The notes under the pieces are model-generated. The model was given only the letters and a program-made list of their open reading frames with translations. It made no database searches and was not told the DNA's origin. Below are positions 8,564 through 18,902 of a DNA stretch of 63,648 bases, piece by piece (the stretch's first letter is position 1; every line of letters begins with the position of its first letter). This DNA is from Lampropedia hyalina DSM 16112 (GTDB lineage: Bacteria > Pseudomonadota > Gammaproteobacteria > Burkholderiales > Burkholderiaceae_C). The DNA is taken from positions 1-63,648 of the forward strand of contig NZ_FQUZ01000018.1 of assembly GCF_900129055.1 (NCBI RefSeq), in the 5' to 3' direction. The translations under genes were made by a program, and so were the position numbers.

Positions 8564-9876
8564 GTCGTGGCTCCTGTGGCTTGCGGCTGCATCCGTGCCA
8601 GCCGCTCGGTGGCCGGTGGATGCGAGTAATGGAAACGCGCATACCACGGGTCGGGCGTGAGCGTGGCAGCGTTGTCCTGGTAGAGCTTGAGCAGCGCGCT
8701 GGCCAGATGGCGGCCTTCGGTCTGGCGCATGGCGTAGGCATCGGCCTCGAACTCGTGTTTACGCGACCAGAATGCCCCCAGCGGCTGCATCAGCCCCCCC
8801 AGCACACCGGCCATCAGAGCGAACAGCAACAGCCCCAGAGCCTGCGGATGCGCCAGCACCTGGGCGTTGTCGCCCTGCACATGGATGCCCATGCCCGCAA
8901 AGAACCACGGCTGCTGCATCAGCCAGCCCAGCATTGCCAGCCCCAGCAGGCTCAGCAGCCCCATCGACAGCATGCGCTTGGCAATGTGCCGGTGCTTGAA
9001 GTGCCCGAGTTCGTGCGCCAGCACCGCTTCGACCTCGTCGGCATTGAGCTTTTGCAGCAGGGTGTCGAAAAACACCACCCGCTTGGCCGTGCCCCAGCCG
9101 GTGAAGTAAGCGTTGGCATGGGCACTGCGCCGACTGCCGTCCATCACGAACAGGCCCTTGGCGGCAAAGCCGCTGCGCTGCATCAGGGTCTCGACGCGCT
9201 GTTGCAGCACCGGGTCTTGCAGCGGCTGAAAGCGGTTGAACAGCGGTGCGATCACGGTGGGGAACAGCCACATCACCAGCGCATTGAAGCCCATCCACAA
9301 CAGCCACGCCGCCAGCGGCCATGCACTGCCTGCCGAGTGTATCAGCCACAGCACGGCTGCCGCCAGTGGCGCGCCCAGCAGCAACCCCAGCAGCAGCGAA
9401 CGCCCGGTATCCATCAGCCACAGCCCCAGCCGCATCCGGTTGAAGCCAAAGCCCTGCTCGATGCGGAAGGTCTTGTACCAGCCCCAGGGCAAGGCCAGCA
9501 GCATGGAGATGCCCGCAAAGACCAGCACCAGCGCGATCTGCTGCGCCAGCCCCGTGCCCATTGCCTGCCGCAAGGCCGCATTCAGGGCATCGAGGCCCCC
9601 GCCCAGCGTCCAGAACAGCAGCAGTGCGGCCGACCAGAGCAGTTCCCACAGTCCCAGCCGCACCGTGGCGACGGTGTAATCGGCCGCCTTCTGGTGGGCG
9701 GCCAGCGCGATATGCGAGCGAAAGGCGGCGGGCACGGCCCCCCGGTGCTGCCGGACATGGCGCATCTGGCGCAGTGCCAGCACCGCCTCGATCAGGCCAT
9801 GCAGCAGCACCAGGGCCAGCCACGTCCATGCCAGCCCCGAGGCCAGCGGCATTGCATCCCACGACATTCCTACCAT
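8560..9876 (-). CDS. M48-family membrane protease (Ste24/CAAX-protease-like)
   Basis: 438 residues, with about five to seven hydrophobic helices and the zinc motif HELGHFKHRH in the middle. The downstream conserved glutamate lies in KHEFEADAYAM. The N-terminal region resembles the peptidase M48 N-terminal domain, with GFGFNRMRLGLWLMD. Family members are integral-membrane zinc proteases; yeast Ste24 processes prenylated peptides, while bacterial substrates are mostly unknown. MSWDAMPLA nine bases downstream is an alternative start. The gene overlaps rsgA by four bases. Confidence 0.88.
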   Translation of the reverse strand: MVGMSWDAMPLASGLAWTWLALVLLHGLIEAVLALRQMRHVRQHRGAVPAAFRSHIALAAHQKAADYTVATVRLGLWELLWSAALLLFWTLGGGLDALNAALRQAMGTGLAQQIALVLVFAGISMLLALPWGWYKTFRIEQGFGFNRMRLGLWLMDTGRSLLLGLLLGAPLAAAVLWLIHSAGSAWPLAAWLLWMGFNALVMWLFPTVIAPLFNRFQPLQDPVLQQRVETLMQRSGFAAKGLFVMDGSRRSAHANAYFTGWGTAKRVVFFDTLLQKLNADEVEAVLAHELGHFKHRHIAKRMLSMGLLSLLGLAMLGWLMQQPWFFAGMGIHVQGDNAQVLAHPQALGLLLFALMAGVLGGLMQPLGAFWSRKHEFEADAYAMRQTEGRHLASALLKLYQDNAATLTPDPWYARFHYSHPPATERLARMQPQATGATT

Positions 9877-9956
9877 GCAGTCTCACTTACCCGGACATGC
9901 GCCCGAAAAAAACCAACCGGTGGCCGACGGACACAGCGGTTGGTACATCTTAGAAC

Positions 9957-10109
9957 GAATGGCACTTACTTAAGCCTGTTTCCCGTCATTCCGGGCTTGA
10001 CCCGGAATCCAGTGACAAAGCAAGCTACGAAAAACGAAGGTGTTTTCTCTTCACGTTGTCACTGGATTCCGGCCTGTGCCGGAATGACGGCGTTAAGTAA
10101 GCGGCATTC
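9957..10109. repeat. palindromic intergenic repeat (MITE/REP-like)
   Basis: The gap between the protease and argG holds a 153-base nearly palindromic unit. The outer arms GAATGGCACTTACTTAA and, reverse-complemented, GAATGCCGCTTACTTAA match at 15 of 17. The inner arms are GTCATTCCGGGCTTGACCCG and the complementary CCGGCCTGTGCCGGAATGAC, each containing its own small hairpin. The rest is a short AT-rich centre. This inner motif is a type of intergenic repeat common in proteobacteria. No coding sequence is seen inside it. Confidence 0.75.
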
Positions 10110-10129
10110 AGCTTAGAACCTGTTTCCGA

Positions 10130-11536
<1,407 letters not shown>

Positions 11537-11549
11537 TTAACAAGGGAAT

Positions 11550-12878
11550 TCAGGATTTTAACGCCTGCTGGTAAACCGCCAGACAGCGTTGCCGCGCCAG
11601 CGCGTGTTCCACCATCGGCGGCGGGTAGGCGGGTGTGCCGAACTCGGGAACCCACTGGCGGATGTAACGCTGCTCGGGGTCGAACTTCTGCGCTTGCAAG
11701 TGCGGGTTGAAGATGCGGAAGTACGGTGCGGCATCGGCTCCGCTGCCTGCGGCCCATTGCCAGTTGCCCACGTTGGCGGCTTGGTCGTAGTCCAGCAGCT
11801 GCTCGGCAAAGTAACGCTCGCCCCAACGCCAGTCGATCAGCAGGTGCTTGCACAGAAAGCTGGCGGTGCTCATGCGCACCCGGTTGTGCATGAAGCCGGT
11901 GGCATGGAGTTCGCGCATGCCCGCATCCACCAGCGGGTAGCCGGTCGTGCCGCTTTTCCAGCGGTCGAACTCCTCGGGCACATTGCGCCAGGCCATCGCG
12001 TCGTAGTCGGGTTTGAAGGACTGATCGACCGAGTGCGGGTAGTGCCACAGCAGCATCTGGAAAAAATCGCGCCAGATCAGCTCGTTCAGGAACGCATCGC
12101 TGAGCGTCTGCGCCTGCCGGGCCAGGGCGCGGACGCTGCCCGTGCCAAAGCGCAGATGAATGCCCAGCCGGGAGGTGCCCTCGATGCCGGGAATGTCGCG
12201 CTGCTCGGCATAACGGCGCAACAGGCCGGGCGAGACGGCAGGTGGTGCGAAGCGAATGCCAGTGGCCTGAAAGCCCATATCGGCCAGCGTGGGAATGCCG
12301 CCCTCGCCTGCCTCAGCGCGTGCGGCCAGATGGGCGGTGTATTTTTCGCTCGGATAGGATTGCAGATAGAAGTCGCTGAGGCGACTGCGCCACTTCTTGC
12401 TGTAGGGCGTGAACACGGTGTAAGGCGTGCCATCGTCCTTGAGCACTTCGTTTTTCTCGAAGATGACCTGATCCTTGACGCTGTGCCAGGCCGCGCCCTG
12501 CCCGGCCAGCAGTCGCTGCACCGACAGATCGCGGGCCAGCGCGGCCGGTTCGTAGTCGTGGCTGGTGAAGACGGCGATGACCTGCGCGGGTTCTGCCAGC
12601 AGTTGCCCGAACACGGCCAGCGGCGCGCCAATGCACACGCGCAGTCCCGCACCCTGGGCGGCCAGTTGCCCGTCCAGATGGCACAGTGCCTGCTGGATGA
12701 AGTCCACGCGCCGGTCGCAGCGGCTGGGCAATGCTTGCAGGATGTCGGTATCGAAGATGAACAGGGGCTGCACCCGCGCCCCGTGCTGGCGGGCGTGGCG
12801 CAAGGCATGGTACAGGGCGGCGTGGTCGTGCAGGCGCAGATCGCGCCGCAACCAGCACAGCACAACCGGCCCGCTCAT
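11550..12878 (-). CDS. phrB: deoxyribodipyrimidine photolyase
   Basis: 442 residues of a class I cyclobutane pyrimidine dimer photolyase. The N-terminal antenna domain starts VVLCWLRRDLRLHDHAAL, and the FAD-binding C-terminal domain has ELIWRDFFQMLLWHYP, GYPLVDAGMRELHATGFMHN and DYDQAANVGNWQW. It repairs UV dimers using blue light. The start MSGPVV overlaps the upstream stop by ATGA, which supports it and suggests coupled translation with the spermidine-synthase-like gene. Confidence 0.95.
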   Translation of the reverse strand: MSGPVVLCWLRRDLRLHDHAALYHALRHARQHGARVQPLFIFDTDILQALPSRCDRRVDFIQQALCHLDGQLAAQGAGLRVCIGAPLAVFGQLLAEPAQVIAVFTSHDYEPAALARDLSVQRLLAGQGAAWHSVKDQVIFEKNEVLKDDGTPYTVFTPYSKKWRSRLSDFYLQSYPSEKYTAHLAARAEAGEGGIPTLADMGFQATGIRFAPPAVSPGLLRRYAEQRDIPGIEGTSRLGIHLRFGTGSVRALARQAQTLSDAFLNELIWRDFFQMLLWHYPHSVDQSFKPDYDAMAWRNVPEEFDRWKSGTTGYPLVDAGMRELHATGFMHNRVRMSTASFLCKHLLIDWRWGERYFAEQLLDYDQAANVGNWQWAAGSGADAAPYFRIFNPHLQAQKFDPEQRYIRQWVPEFGTPAYPPPMVEHALARQRCLAVYQQALKS

Positions 12879-13663
12879 GCGGTTTCCCCGGTGGTCGCAA
12901 AGGCTTGCAGCGCGTGCGGCCACAGGCGGGCGGGCAGTTTCCAGCGGCGTTCGATTTCTTCGGCGCGACTGCGCAGCAAGGCGGACGACACTTCGCTGCT
13001 GTCGCGCCGTGCCAGCACGATGGCATTGCCCTCGCGCGTGGGCTTGAAGTGCCAGACGGCATCGGCCCCGAAGGCCTGGGCGATATGCTCCAGACTGCGC
13101 CGGAAGCTGGCGGTGCGCCCAAACAGGTTCACGGTCATGCAGCCCTGCGCGGTGAGCATCTGGCGGCAGTGGGCGTAGAAGTCGGGGCTGTCAAGCACCG
13201 GGGCGGCGGCTTCGTCATCGTACAAGTCCACCTGCAAGGCATCCACCGTGCCGTGCCAGTCGCTGTCCTGCACGGCCAGTTCGGCATCGGCCACCAGCAC
13301 TTGCAGCCGTTCGTCGTTGGCGGGCAGGCGAAACCAGCGCATGCAGGCGGCCACCACCTGCGGGTTCAGTTCAATGGTTGTGGTGCGCATCCCCAGGCGT
13401 TTGTAGCAGAACTTGGTGAGCGCGGCCGCGCCCAGCCCGAGCTGCATGGCGTGCAGTTGCGGTACGTCGTCGGGCGGCACGAACAGCAGCCAGGCCATCA
13501 TGCGCTGCACATATTCCAGCTCCAGATCGATGGGCTTGGCAATGCGCATGGAGCCTTGAATCCAGGGGGTTTCCAGATGCAGGTGGCGCACGCCGCCATC
13601 TTCGGAAATACAGACTTCGGGCAGTTCCAGAGGCGGACTCTTGGACGGGCGGGCGGGTTTCAC
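12875..13663 (-). CDS. spermidine synthase-like (class I methyltransferase fold) protein
   Basis: 262 residues with the spermidine-synthase/methyltransferase Rossmann fold. HLHLETPWIQGSMRIAKP is the N-terminal beta part, LGLGAAALTKFCYK replaces the usual glycine-rich loop, TTTIELNPQVV carries the acidic ribose-binding residue, and VDALQVDLYDDEA is the motif after the cofactor site. The family transfers aminopropyl groups, but divergent stand-alone members like this one often have unknown substrates. The gene overlaps phrB and lies 21 bases after the glycosylase gene. Confidence 0.75.
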   Translation of the reverse strand: MKPARPSKSPPLELPEVCISEDGGVRHLHLETPWIQGSMRIAKPIDLELEYVQRMMAWLLFVPPDDVPQLHAMQLGLGAAALTKFCYKRLGMRTTTIELNPQVVAACMRWFRLPANDERLQVLVADAELAVQDSDWHGTVDALQVDLYDDEAAAPVLDSPDFYAHCRQMLTAQGCMTVNLFGRTASFRRSLEHIAQAFGADAVWHFKPTREGNAIVLARRDSSEVSSALLRSRAEEIERRWKLPARLWPHALQAFATTGETA

Positions 13664-13684
13664 AGGGATTCCTCCGGGGCAATA

Positions 13685-14299
13685 TCAATCAGACAGGGGC
13701 AGCAGTCCAGCCATGCGCATGGCCTGCCGCCAGGCTTCGAGCTTGCGGGCGAACGACCACGAGGCATTGGCCGGGCTGGAAGACGGCAGGCGCAGAGTCT
13801 GCGCGGCCAGATCACGGGTGAGGCGGGCATGGCGGTGGCTTTCGCCGCCGTTGTGGGCAATCAGGCGCAACTGCGGGCACTGCGCCGCCAGCACGGGAAA
13901 ATCGTTGAGGCGGGCATTTTCAATCGCGCTGTCCAGACTGCCCTGCCGCTGGCAACTGGCATAGACATCCCACAGCCCCACGCCCCGCTCCAGCAGCCAG
14001 GCACAGCGTCCGGCGTAGTCGGTGGGTTGCGGGTGCTCGGGCCAGATGGCCGCCAGCAAGGGCCAGAACTGGTTGCGCGGGTGCGCGTAGTATTGCCCGG
14101 CCTGCAAGGAGGCCACGCCGGGGAAGCTGCCCAGAATCAGCACGCGAATCTGCGTGTTCACCAGCGGCGGCAGGCCCTGCAACGCGGCCGGGTCTGGGGC
14201 GAATGGCAGTGGTGGATGCTTAGAATCCGCCTTGCGCTGCATCCCATTGGCAGGCGCGGGCTTACCGCAAGGGTTTTGCAAACCTTCCCTGGAAGTCAT
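13685..14299 (-). CDS. DNA-deoxyinosine (hypoxanthine) glycosylase, uracil-DNA-glycosylase superfamily
   Basis: 204 residues. RVLILGSFPGVASLQAGQYY followed by AHPRNQFWPLLAAI is the signature of the hypoxanthine-DNA glycosylase branch of the uracil-DNA-glycosylase superfamily. GLWDVYASCQRQGSLDSAI and a C-terminal LPSSSPANA motif complete the fold. The enzyme would remove deaminated adenine from DNA. The start at 14299 overlaps the TatD stop (ATGA); a shorter start at 14243 (MQRKADSK) is possible. It shares a transcript direction with photolyase and TatD nuclease, all DNA-repair functions. Confidence 0.82.
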   Translation of the reverse strand: MTSREGLQNPCGKPAPANGMQRKADSKHPPLPFAPDPAALQGLPPLVNTQIRVLILGSFPGVASLQAGQYYAHPRNQFWPLLAAIWPEHPQPTDYAGRCAWLLERGVGLWDVYASCQRQGSLDSAIENARLNDFPVLAAQCPQLRLIAHNGGESHRHARLTRDLAAQTLRLPSSSPANASWSFARKLEAWRQAMRMAGLLPLSD

Positions 14300-15140
14300 G
14301 CCTGCCTTTCTGTCGATACCGCCATCAGCCCGGCCAGGCGGGGCAAGGCTGCCAGCGCGTTGCGCCGGGTTTGCGCCATCCATTCCGGCACATCCACCTG
14401 GCGCAGGGCCGCCACTTCGGCCGCAATGCGCGGCAGTTCTGCCGGGCTGTTGCGCCCAGAAGCTGCGCCTTGTGTGCGTTGCCTGGCATCGACATACAAC
14501 CAGTGTGGAGGAATGTCGGGGGCATCGGTTTCCATGACGATGGCATCGGCAGGCAGTTGCGCGGCCAGTCGGCGCAGTTGCAGCGCGCGCTCGAACGTCA
14601 CGGCTCCGCCAAACCCCAGCCGAAACCCCATGTCCAGCAAGACCTTGGCTTGCTGGAAGCTGCCATTGAAGGCGTGGGCAATGCCGCCCTGGTCGAAATG
14701 CAGGGCGCGAAGCGGCTTCAGCACCCGATCCACCGAACGGCGCACATGCAGAATCACCGGCAGCCGTGCGGCCTTGGCGAGTCGAAGCTGTGCATGGAAA
14801 AACCGCTCCTGCCGCTGCTCATCCAGCGGCACAAAGTAATCCAGCCCGATCTCGCCCACCGCCACCAGATGCGGGTCATCGGCCTGTTGCCGCAATGCCG
14901 CCTCCAGCGTGGCCAGATCGTCCTCCTGAGCCTGGGGCGTGTACAGCGGGTGAATGCCCAGCGCGTAGGCATCGCCCCCCTGGTGGGCGCACTGCCGTGC
15001 ATCGGCAAAGGTGCTGGCGGCCACCGCCGGAATCACACAACAGCCCACTCCGGCCTGCCGCGCGGCTTCGCGCACCGCCAGACGGTCGGGCGCGAATTCG
15101 GGTGCGTCCAGATGGCAATGGGTGTCGATCCAGCCGCTCA

Positions 15141-15141
<1 letters not shown>
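14296..15141 (-). CDS. TatD-family metal-dependent deoxyribonuclease
   Basis: 281 residues. The metal-binding motif DTHCHLD is at residues 6-12, GIHPLYT is in the first third, and VGEIGLDYF carries the bridging glutamate. LPVILHVRRS and GIAHAFNGS are conserved, and METDAPDIPP has the catalytic aspartate. TatD enzymes are 3'-5' DNases with a TIM-barrel fold. The ATG overlaps the lolD stop by one base (TGATG), so it is probably read on the lol transcript. Confidence 0.92.
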
Positions 15142-15837
<696 letters not shown>

Positions 15838-15845
<8 letters not shown>

Positions 15846-17094
15846 AGCGCAAAGCCTCCGCCGGGTTGATGCGGCTGGCACGCCAACTGGGGTACAGCGT
15901 CACCACAAAGGACAGCAACAGTGCCACCGCACAGATCATCACCATATCGCCCACCTGCGGATCGCTGGGAATCTGGCTGACCAGATACACGTCCTGCGGC
16001 AGAAACTGAAAGCCCAGCAGCCGCTCGAAAAACGGCACGATCACATCGATATTGCAGGCCACCAGCAGCCCCAGCAGCAGCCCGGCCACGGTGCCGATCA
16101 CCCCCACCAGCGCACCCTGCACCACAAAAATCGCCATGATGCTGGCCGCACTCGCGCCCAGCGTGCGCATGATGGCAATGTCCGACCGCTTGTCGGCCAC
16201 CGTCATCACCAGCGTGGCCACCAAATTGAAGGCCGCCACCGCCACGATGATGGAGAGAATGATGAACATCATGCGCTTCTCCATCTGCACGGCCACGAAC
16301 CAGGTGCGGTTCTGCATCGTCCAGTCGCGCAGCAGCAGGCGGTCGCTGAGCGTGCCCGCCAGCTCCCGCACCACCTGCGGGGCGCGGTGCAGATCATGCA
16401 GTTTCAGGCGGATGCCGCTGGGGCTTTCCAGCCGGAAGATGCGCTGGGCATCCTCGTAGTGCATCATCAGCAGGCTGGAATCGTATTCGTAGTGGCCGGA
16501 ATCAAAGGTGCCCGCCACCGTCACCTGCTTGAGCCGGGGCATCACGCCCGCCGGTGTCACCTGCCCGGATGGCGCGACCAGCGTCACCTTCATGCCCTCG
16601 CGCACGCCCAGCAGATCGGCCAGTTGCTTGCCCAGAATCACGTTGAAGCTGCCCGGCTCCAGGGCGGCGAGTTCCTGCTGGCGCATCTCGCCTGCCAGTT
16701 CCGTCACCTGCGGCTCCAGCACCGGGTCGATGCCGCGCACCAGCACGCCGCGCATGTCATCCCCCCGCGCCAGCAGGGCCTGCACGGCCACAAAGGGCGC
16801 AGCTCCCACCACCTCCGGGTGCTGCATGGCCTCCTGCGTGGTGCGCTGTACATCGTGCAGCGAGCCTCCGGCAGGCGCGAAAACCTCGATGTGCGAGACC
16901 ACGCTGAGCATCCGGTCGCGCACATCGCGCTGAAAGCCGTTCATCACGCTGAGCACGATAATCAGCGCGGCCACGCCCAGCGCAATGCCGATGGACGACA
17001 CGCCCGCGACAAACGACAGCAGCCCCTTGCTGCGGCTGGTGCGCCCCGCCCGGGTATAACGCCAGCCCATTGACCATTCATAAGGTGTTTGCAT
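15838..17094 (-). CDS. lolC: lipoprotein-releasing ABC transporter permease LolC/LolE
   Basis: 418 residues. It starts [17 protein letters not shown], the typical LolC/E N-terminus, followed by the first membrane helix ([20 protein letters not shown]) and a large periplasmic domain at about 50-270. Three C-terminal helices lie at about 275-400 with the conserved [19 protein letters not shown]. It extracts mature lipoproteins from the inner membrane together with LolD. Only one permease gene is present, as in many bacteria with a single LolC/E/F-type protein. A TTG six bases upstream is less likely as start. Confidence 0.93.
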
Positions 17095-17303
17095 ACACAA
17101 CCATCAAAACCCATCACGCGCCCGGCATGCCGCCGCACCCGAAACGCAAAGGGGCGATTGTGGCATCAAATGCCTCGCTACCCTGGCTGTGGTCAGGAGC
17201 AACCGAATACCACCCACAAAAAACCAGGTATCCGATCTTGAAAAAAACGTTTTCCTGTACCATCTGACCCCTGTTTTCAACCCTTCAGCAAGAGAGTCCC
17301 CGC

Positions 17304-17801
17304 ATGAAATCCCTTCTGTCCCGCACCCACCTTCTGGCCGCTGCCGTGATGGCCCTGTCCGTGACCGCTCTGGGCCTGCCTTCGGATGCCCACGCCAAGC
17401 GCATGGCCAGCAAGAAGCCAGCCCGTGCGGCAGCCAAGGCCCCTGCCGCTCCCGCCAAGCCCGCTGCTCCCGTAGCGGCATCCCGTTCTGCCACCAATAC
17501 ACCCGCCGCCTCGCAGAACACGGCACAAACGGCCACTCCCGCAACCCCTGCGGCCGCCGCACCTGCTACAGCCAATGCCGCACCGGCAGCCGCCGCTCCC
17601 GCTGCGGGCGGCCCTGGCATCGGCAGCACGATTGCCGGTGCAGCCGTTGGCGCGGTGGTCGGCTCGCTGGCCGGCAATGCGATTGCCGGTGCCATCGGTG
17701 GCGAAGAAGAAGCCGCTGCCACCGAAGCCACGGAGCAAGCTCCTGTGGCTGAAACAGCCGTGGAAGCGGCTCCGGCTGCACAGCCAGCCGCTGCCCAATA
17801 A
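17304..17801 (+). CDS. secreted Ala/Pro-rich protein with glycine-zipper segment
   Basis: 165 residues. A signal peptide (LLAAAVMALSVTALGLPSDAHA) precedes a low-complexity region at 30-110 made mostly of Ala, Pro, Lys and Thr. A glycine-zipper membrane motif follows (GIGSTIAGAAVGAVVGSLAG, then NAIAGAIGGEEE), and the tail is acidic. The zipper resembles those of Rick_17kDa/SlyB-like envelope proteins, but there is no lipobox. The function is unknown. The gene stands alone, with AAGAGAG upstream and a strong terminator downstream. Confidence 0.75.
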   Translation: MKSLLSRTHLLAAAVMALSVTALGLPSDAHAKRMASKKPARAAAKAPAAPAKPAAPVAASRSATNTPAASQNTAQTATPATPAAAAPATANAAPAAAAPAAGGPGIGSTIAGAAVGAVVGSLAGNAIAGAIGGEEEAAATEATEQAPVAETAVEAAPAAQPAAAQ

Positions 17802-17822
17802 TTCCGTCTTGGGCACACCATG

Positions 17823-17863
17823 AAAAAACCGCCGGATTCATACACGAATCCGGCGGTTTTTTT
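17823..17863. terminator. bidirectional intrinsic terminator
   Basis: ACCGCCGGATTC-ATACAC-GAATCCGGCGGT is a perfect 12-bp stem with a six-base loop. It has six A's on the left and seven T's on the right. It would end transcription of the glycine-zipper gene on the plus strand and of tRNA-Pro on the minus strand. Confidence 0.93.
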
Positions 17864-17878
17864 CAATGGGAAACCAAA

Positions 17879-17955
17879 TGGTCGGGGTGAGAAGATTCGA
17901 ACTTCCGGCCTCTACGTCCCGAACGTAGCGCTCTACCTGGCTAAGCTACACCCCG
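17879..17955 (-). tRNA. tRNA-Pro (anticodon CGG)
   Basis: 77 nt. The acceptor arm CGGGGTG pairs with CACCCCG, and CCA is encoded. The anticodon arm is CTACG-TTCGGGA-CGTAG, giving anticodon CGG (codon CCG). The T arm has GTTCGAATC. The gene lies downstream of ihfA/rnfH, a usual place for tRNA-Pro in beta-proteobacteria. Confidence 0.96.
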
Positions 17956-18050
17956 ATGGCCTGTTGTTTTGAACAGGCGAATATTGTAATACTTTTCTCC
18001 AGCCAAAACGTGCTGGGTAAATGCCTGCTTGATACTAGGCAATCGCGCGC

Positions 18051-18407
18051 TCAATAGCCAGGCTTGGCATTCTTGCGCTGCTGGGCAAACAACCCGGCTC
18101 CACGCGCACCCTGCTGGGCGAAGCGGGTGCGGCGCGCGAGTTTGGGATCAACGGTCAAGGAACGGTAGGCTTCCACCCGGCTGTCAGTGGTCAGCACGGT
18201 ATCGAGCGGGCATTGCCGCCCCCATATTCCCCAATGCCAGTCATGCCCCATGTCCTGCTGGCCTGCCTCGGCTTGCAGTTGCGCCAGCACGGCATCCCGG
18301 GCTTGCTGCAATGTGGCCCCGCATGGCAGATGCAGCACGACTTCCCTGACCTGGCCCGCCGATGGCGACACCACTGCCGTGATGCGCATGGAACGTAGTG
18401 TCGGCAT
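18051..18407 (-). CDS. rnfH: RnfH-family ubiquitin-like protein
   Basis: 118 residues in the longest reading; ATG 18389 (MRITAVVSPSAGQ) is at least as likely a start. The beta-grasp pattern VVSPSAGQVREVVLHLPCG and the conserved VEAYRSLTVDPKLARRTRF identify the RnfH/UPF0125 family, small ubiquitin-fold proteins of unclear function. In many proteobacteria rnfH follows the toxin gene ratA near smpB; neither is here. It lies downstream of ihfA on the same strand with a 30-base gap. Confidence 0.82.
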   Translation of the reverse strand: MPTLRSMRITAVVSPSAGQVREVVLHLPCGATLQQARDAVLAQLQAEAGQQDMGHDWHWGIWGRQCPLDTVLTTDSRVEAYRSLTVDPKLARRTRFAQQGARGAGLFAQQRKNAKPGY

Positions 18408-18437
18408 GAGAAAGGCAAATGGGCAGCAGACAGGCCA

Positions 18438-18764
18438 TCAGGATGCCGGTTGCACCTGCTCCTTGAGCTTGTTGCTGGCGTGGAAGGTGACGACGCGGCG
18501 TGCATCGATAGGGATGACCTCGCCGGTGCGCGGGTTGCGACCGGGGCGCGATGCCTTGGTGCGAATCTGGAAGTTGCCAAAGCCGGAAATCTTCACGTCC
18601 TGCCCACCAATCAGGGTATGGGAAATGCGCTCGAAGAACGCATCGACGACATCCTTGGATTCGCGCTTGGACAGGCCCAGGCGTTCATACAGCAGTTCGG
18701 CCAGTTGCGCCTTGGTCAGGGAGTTGGATTCGGTGTTTTCGTTGTTCAATGGTGCGTCGCTCAT
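18438..18764 (-). CDS. ihfA: integration host factor subunit alpha
   Basis: 108 residues of the HU/IHF family. [20 protein letters not shown] is the N-terminal helix pair, [15 protein letters not shown] is the dimer core and [20 protein letters not shown] is the DNA-bending arm with its conserved proline. IHF, a heterodimer with IhfB, bends DNA sharply at specific sites. The N-terminal extension ([13 protein letters not shown]) is slightly longer than in E. coli. It follows pheT by 138 bases, as in the classic pheST-ihfA arrangement. Confidence 0.95.
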   Translation of the reverse strand: MSDAPLNNENTESNSLTKAQLAELLYERLGLSKRESKDVVDAFFERISHTLIGGQDVKISGFGNFQIRTKASRPGRNPRTGEVIPIDARRVVTFHASNKLKEQVQPAS

Positions 18765-18902
18765 GGTTGTCTTTCGTCGTCGGTCTGACTGCTGCAAAAG
18801 GAGATTGTGCCAAACAATCGCAGGCTGAGGGGCAATCGCGTGGCAGGCGAAAACAGCCCGCACGGCGGGCAGGCTGCATTCACAGGGGAAAGGCCTTGCG
18901 CA

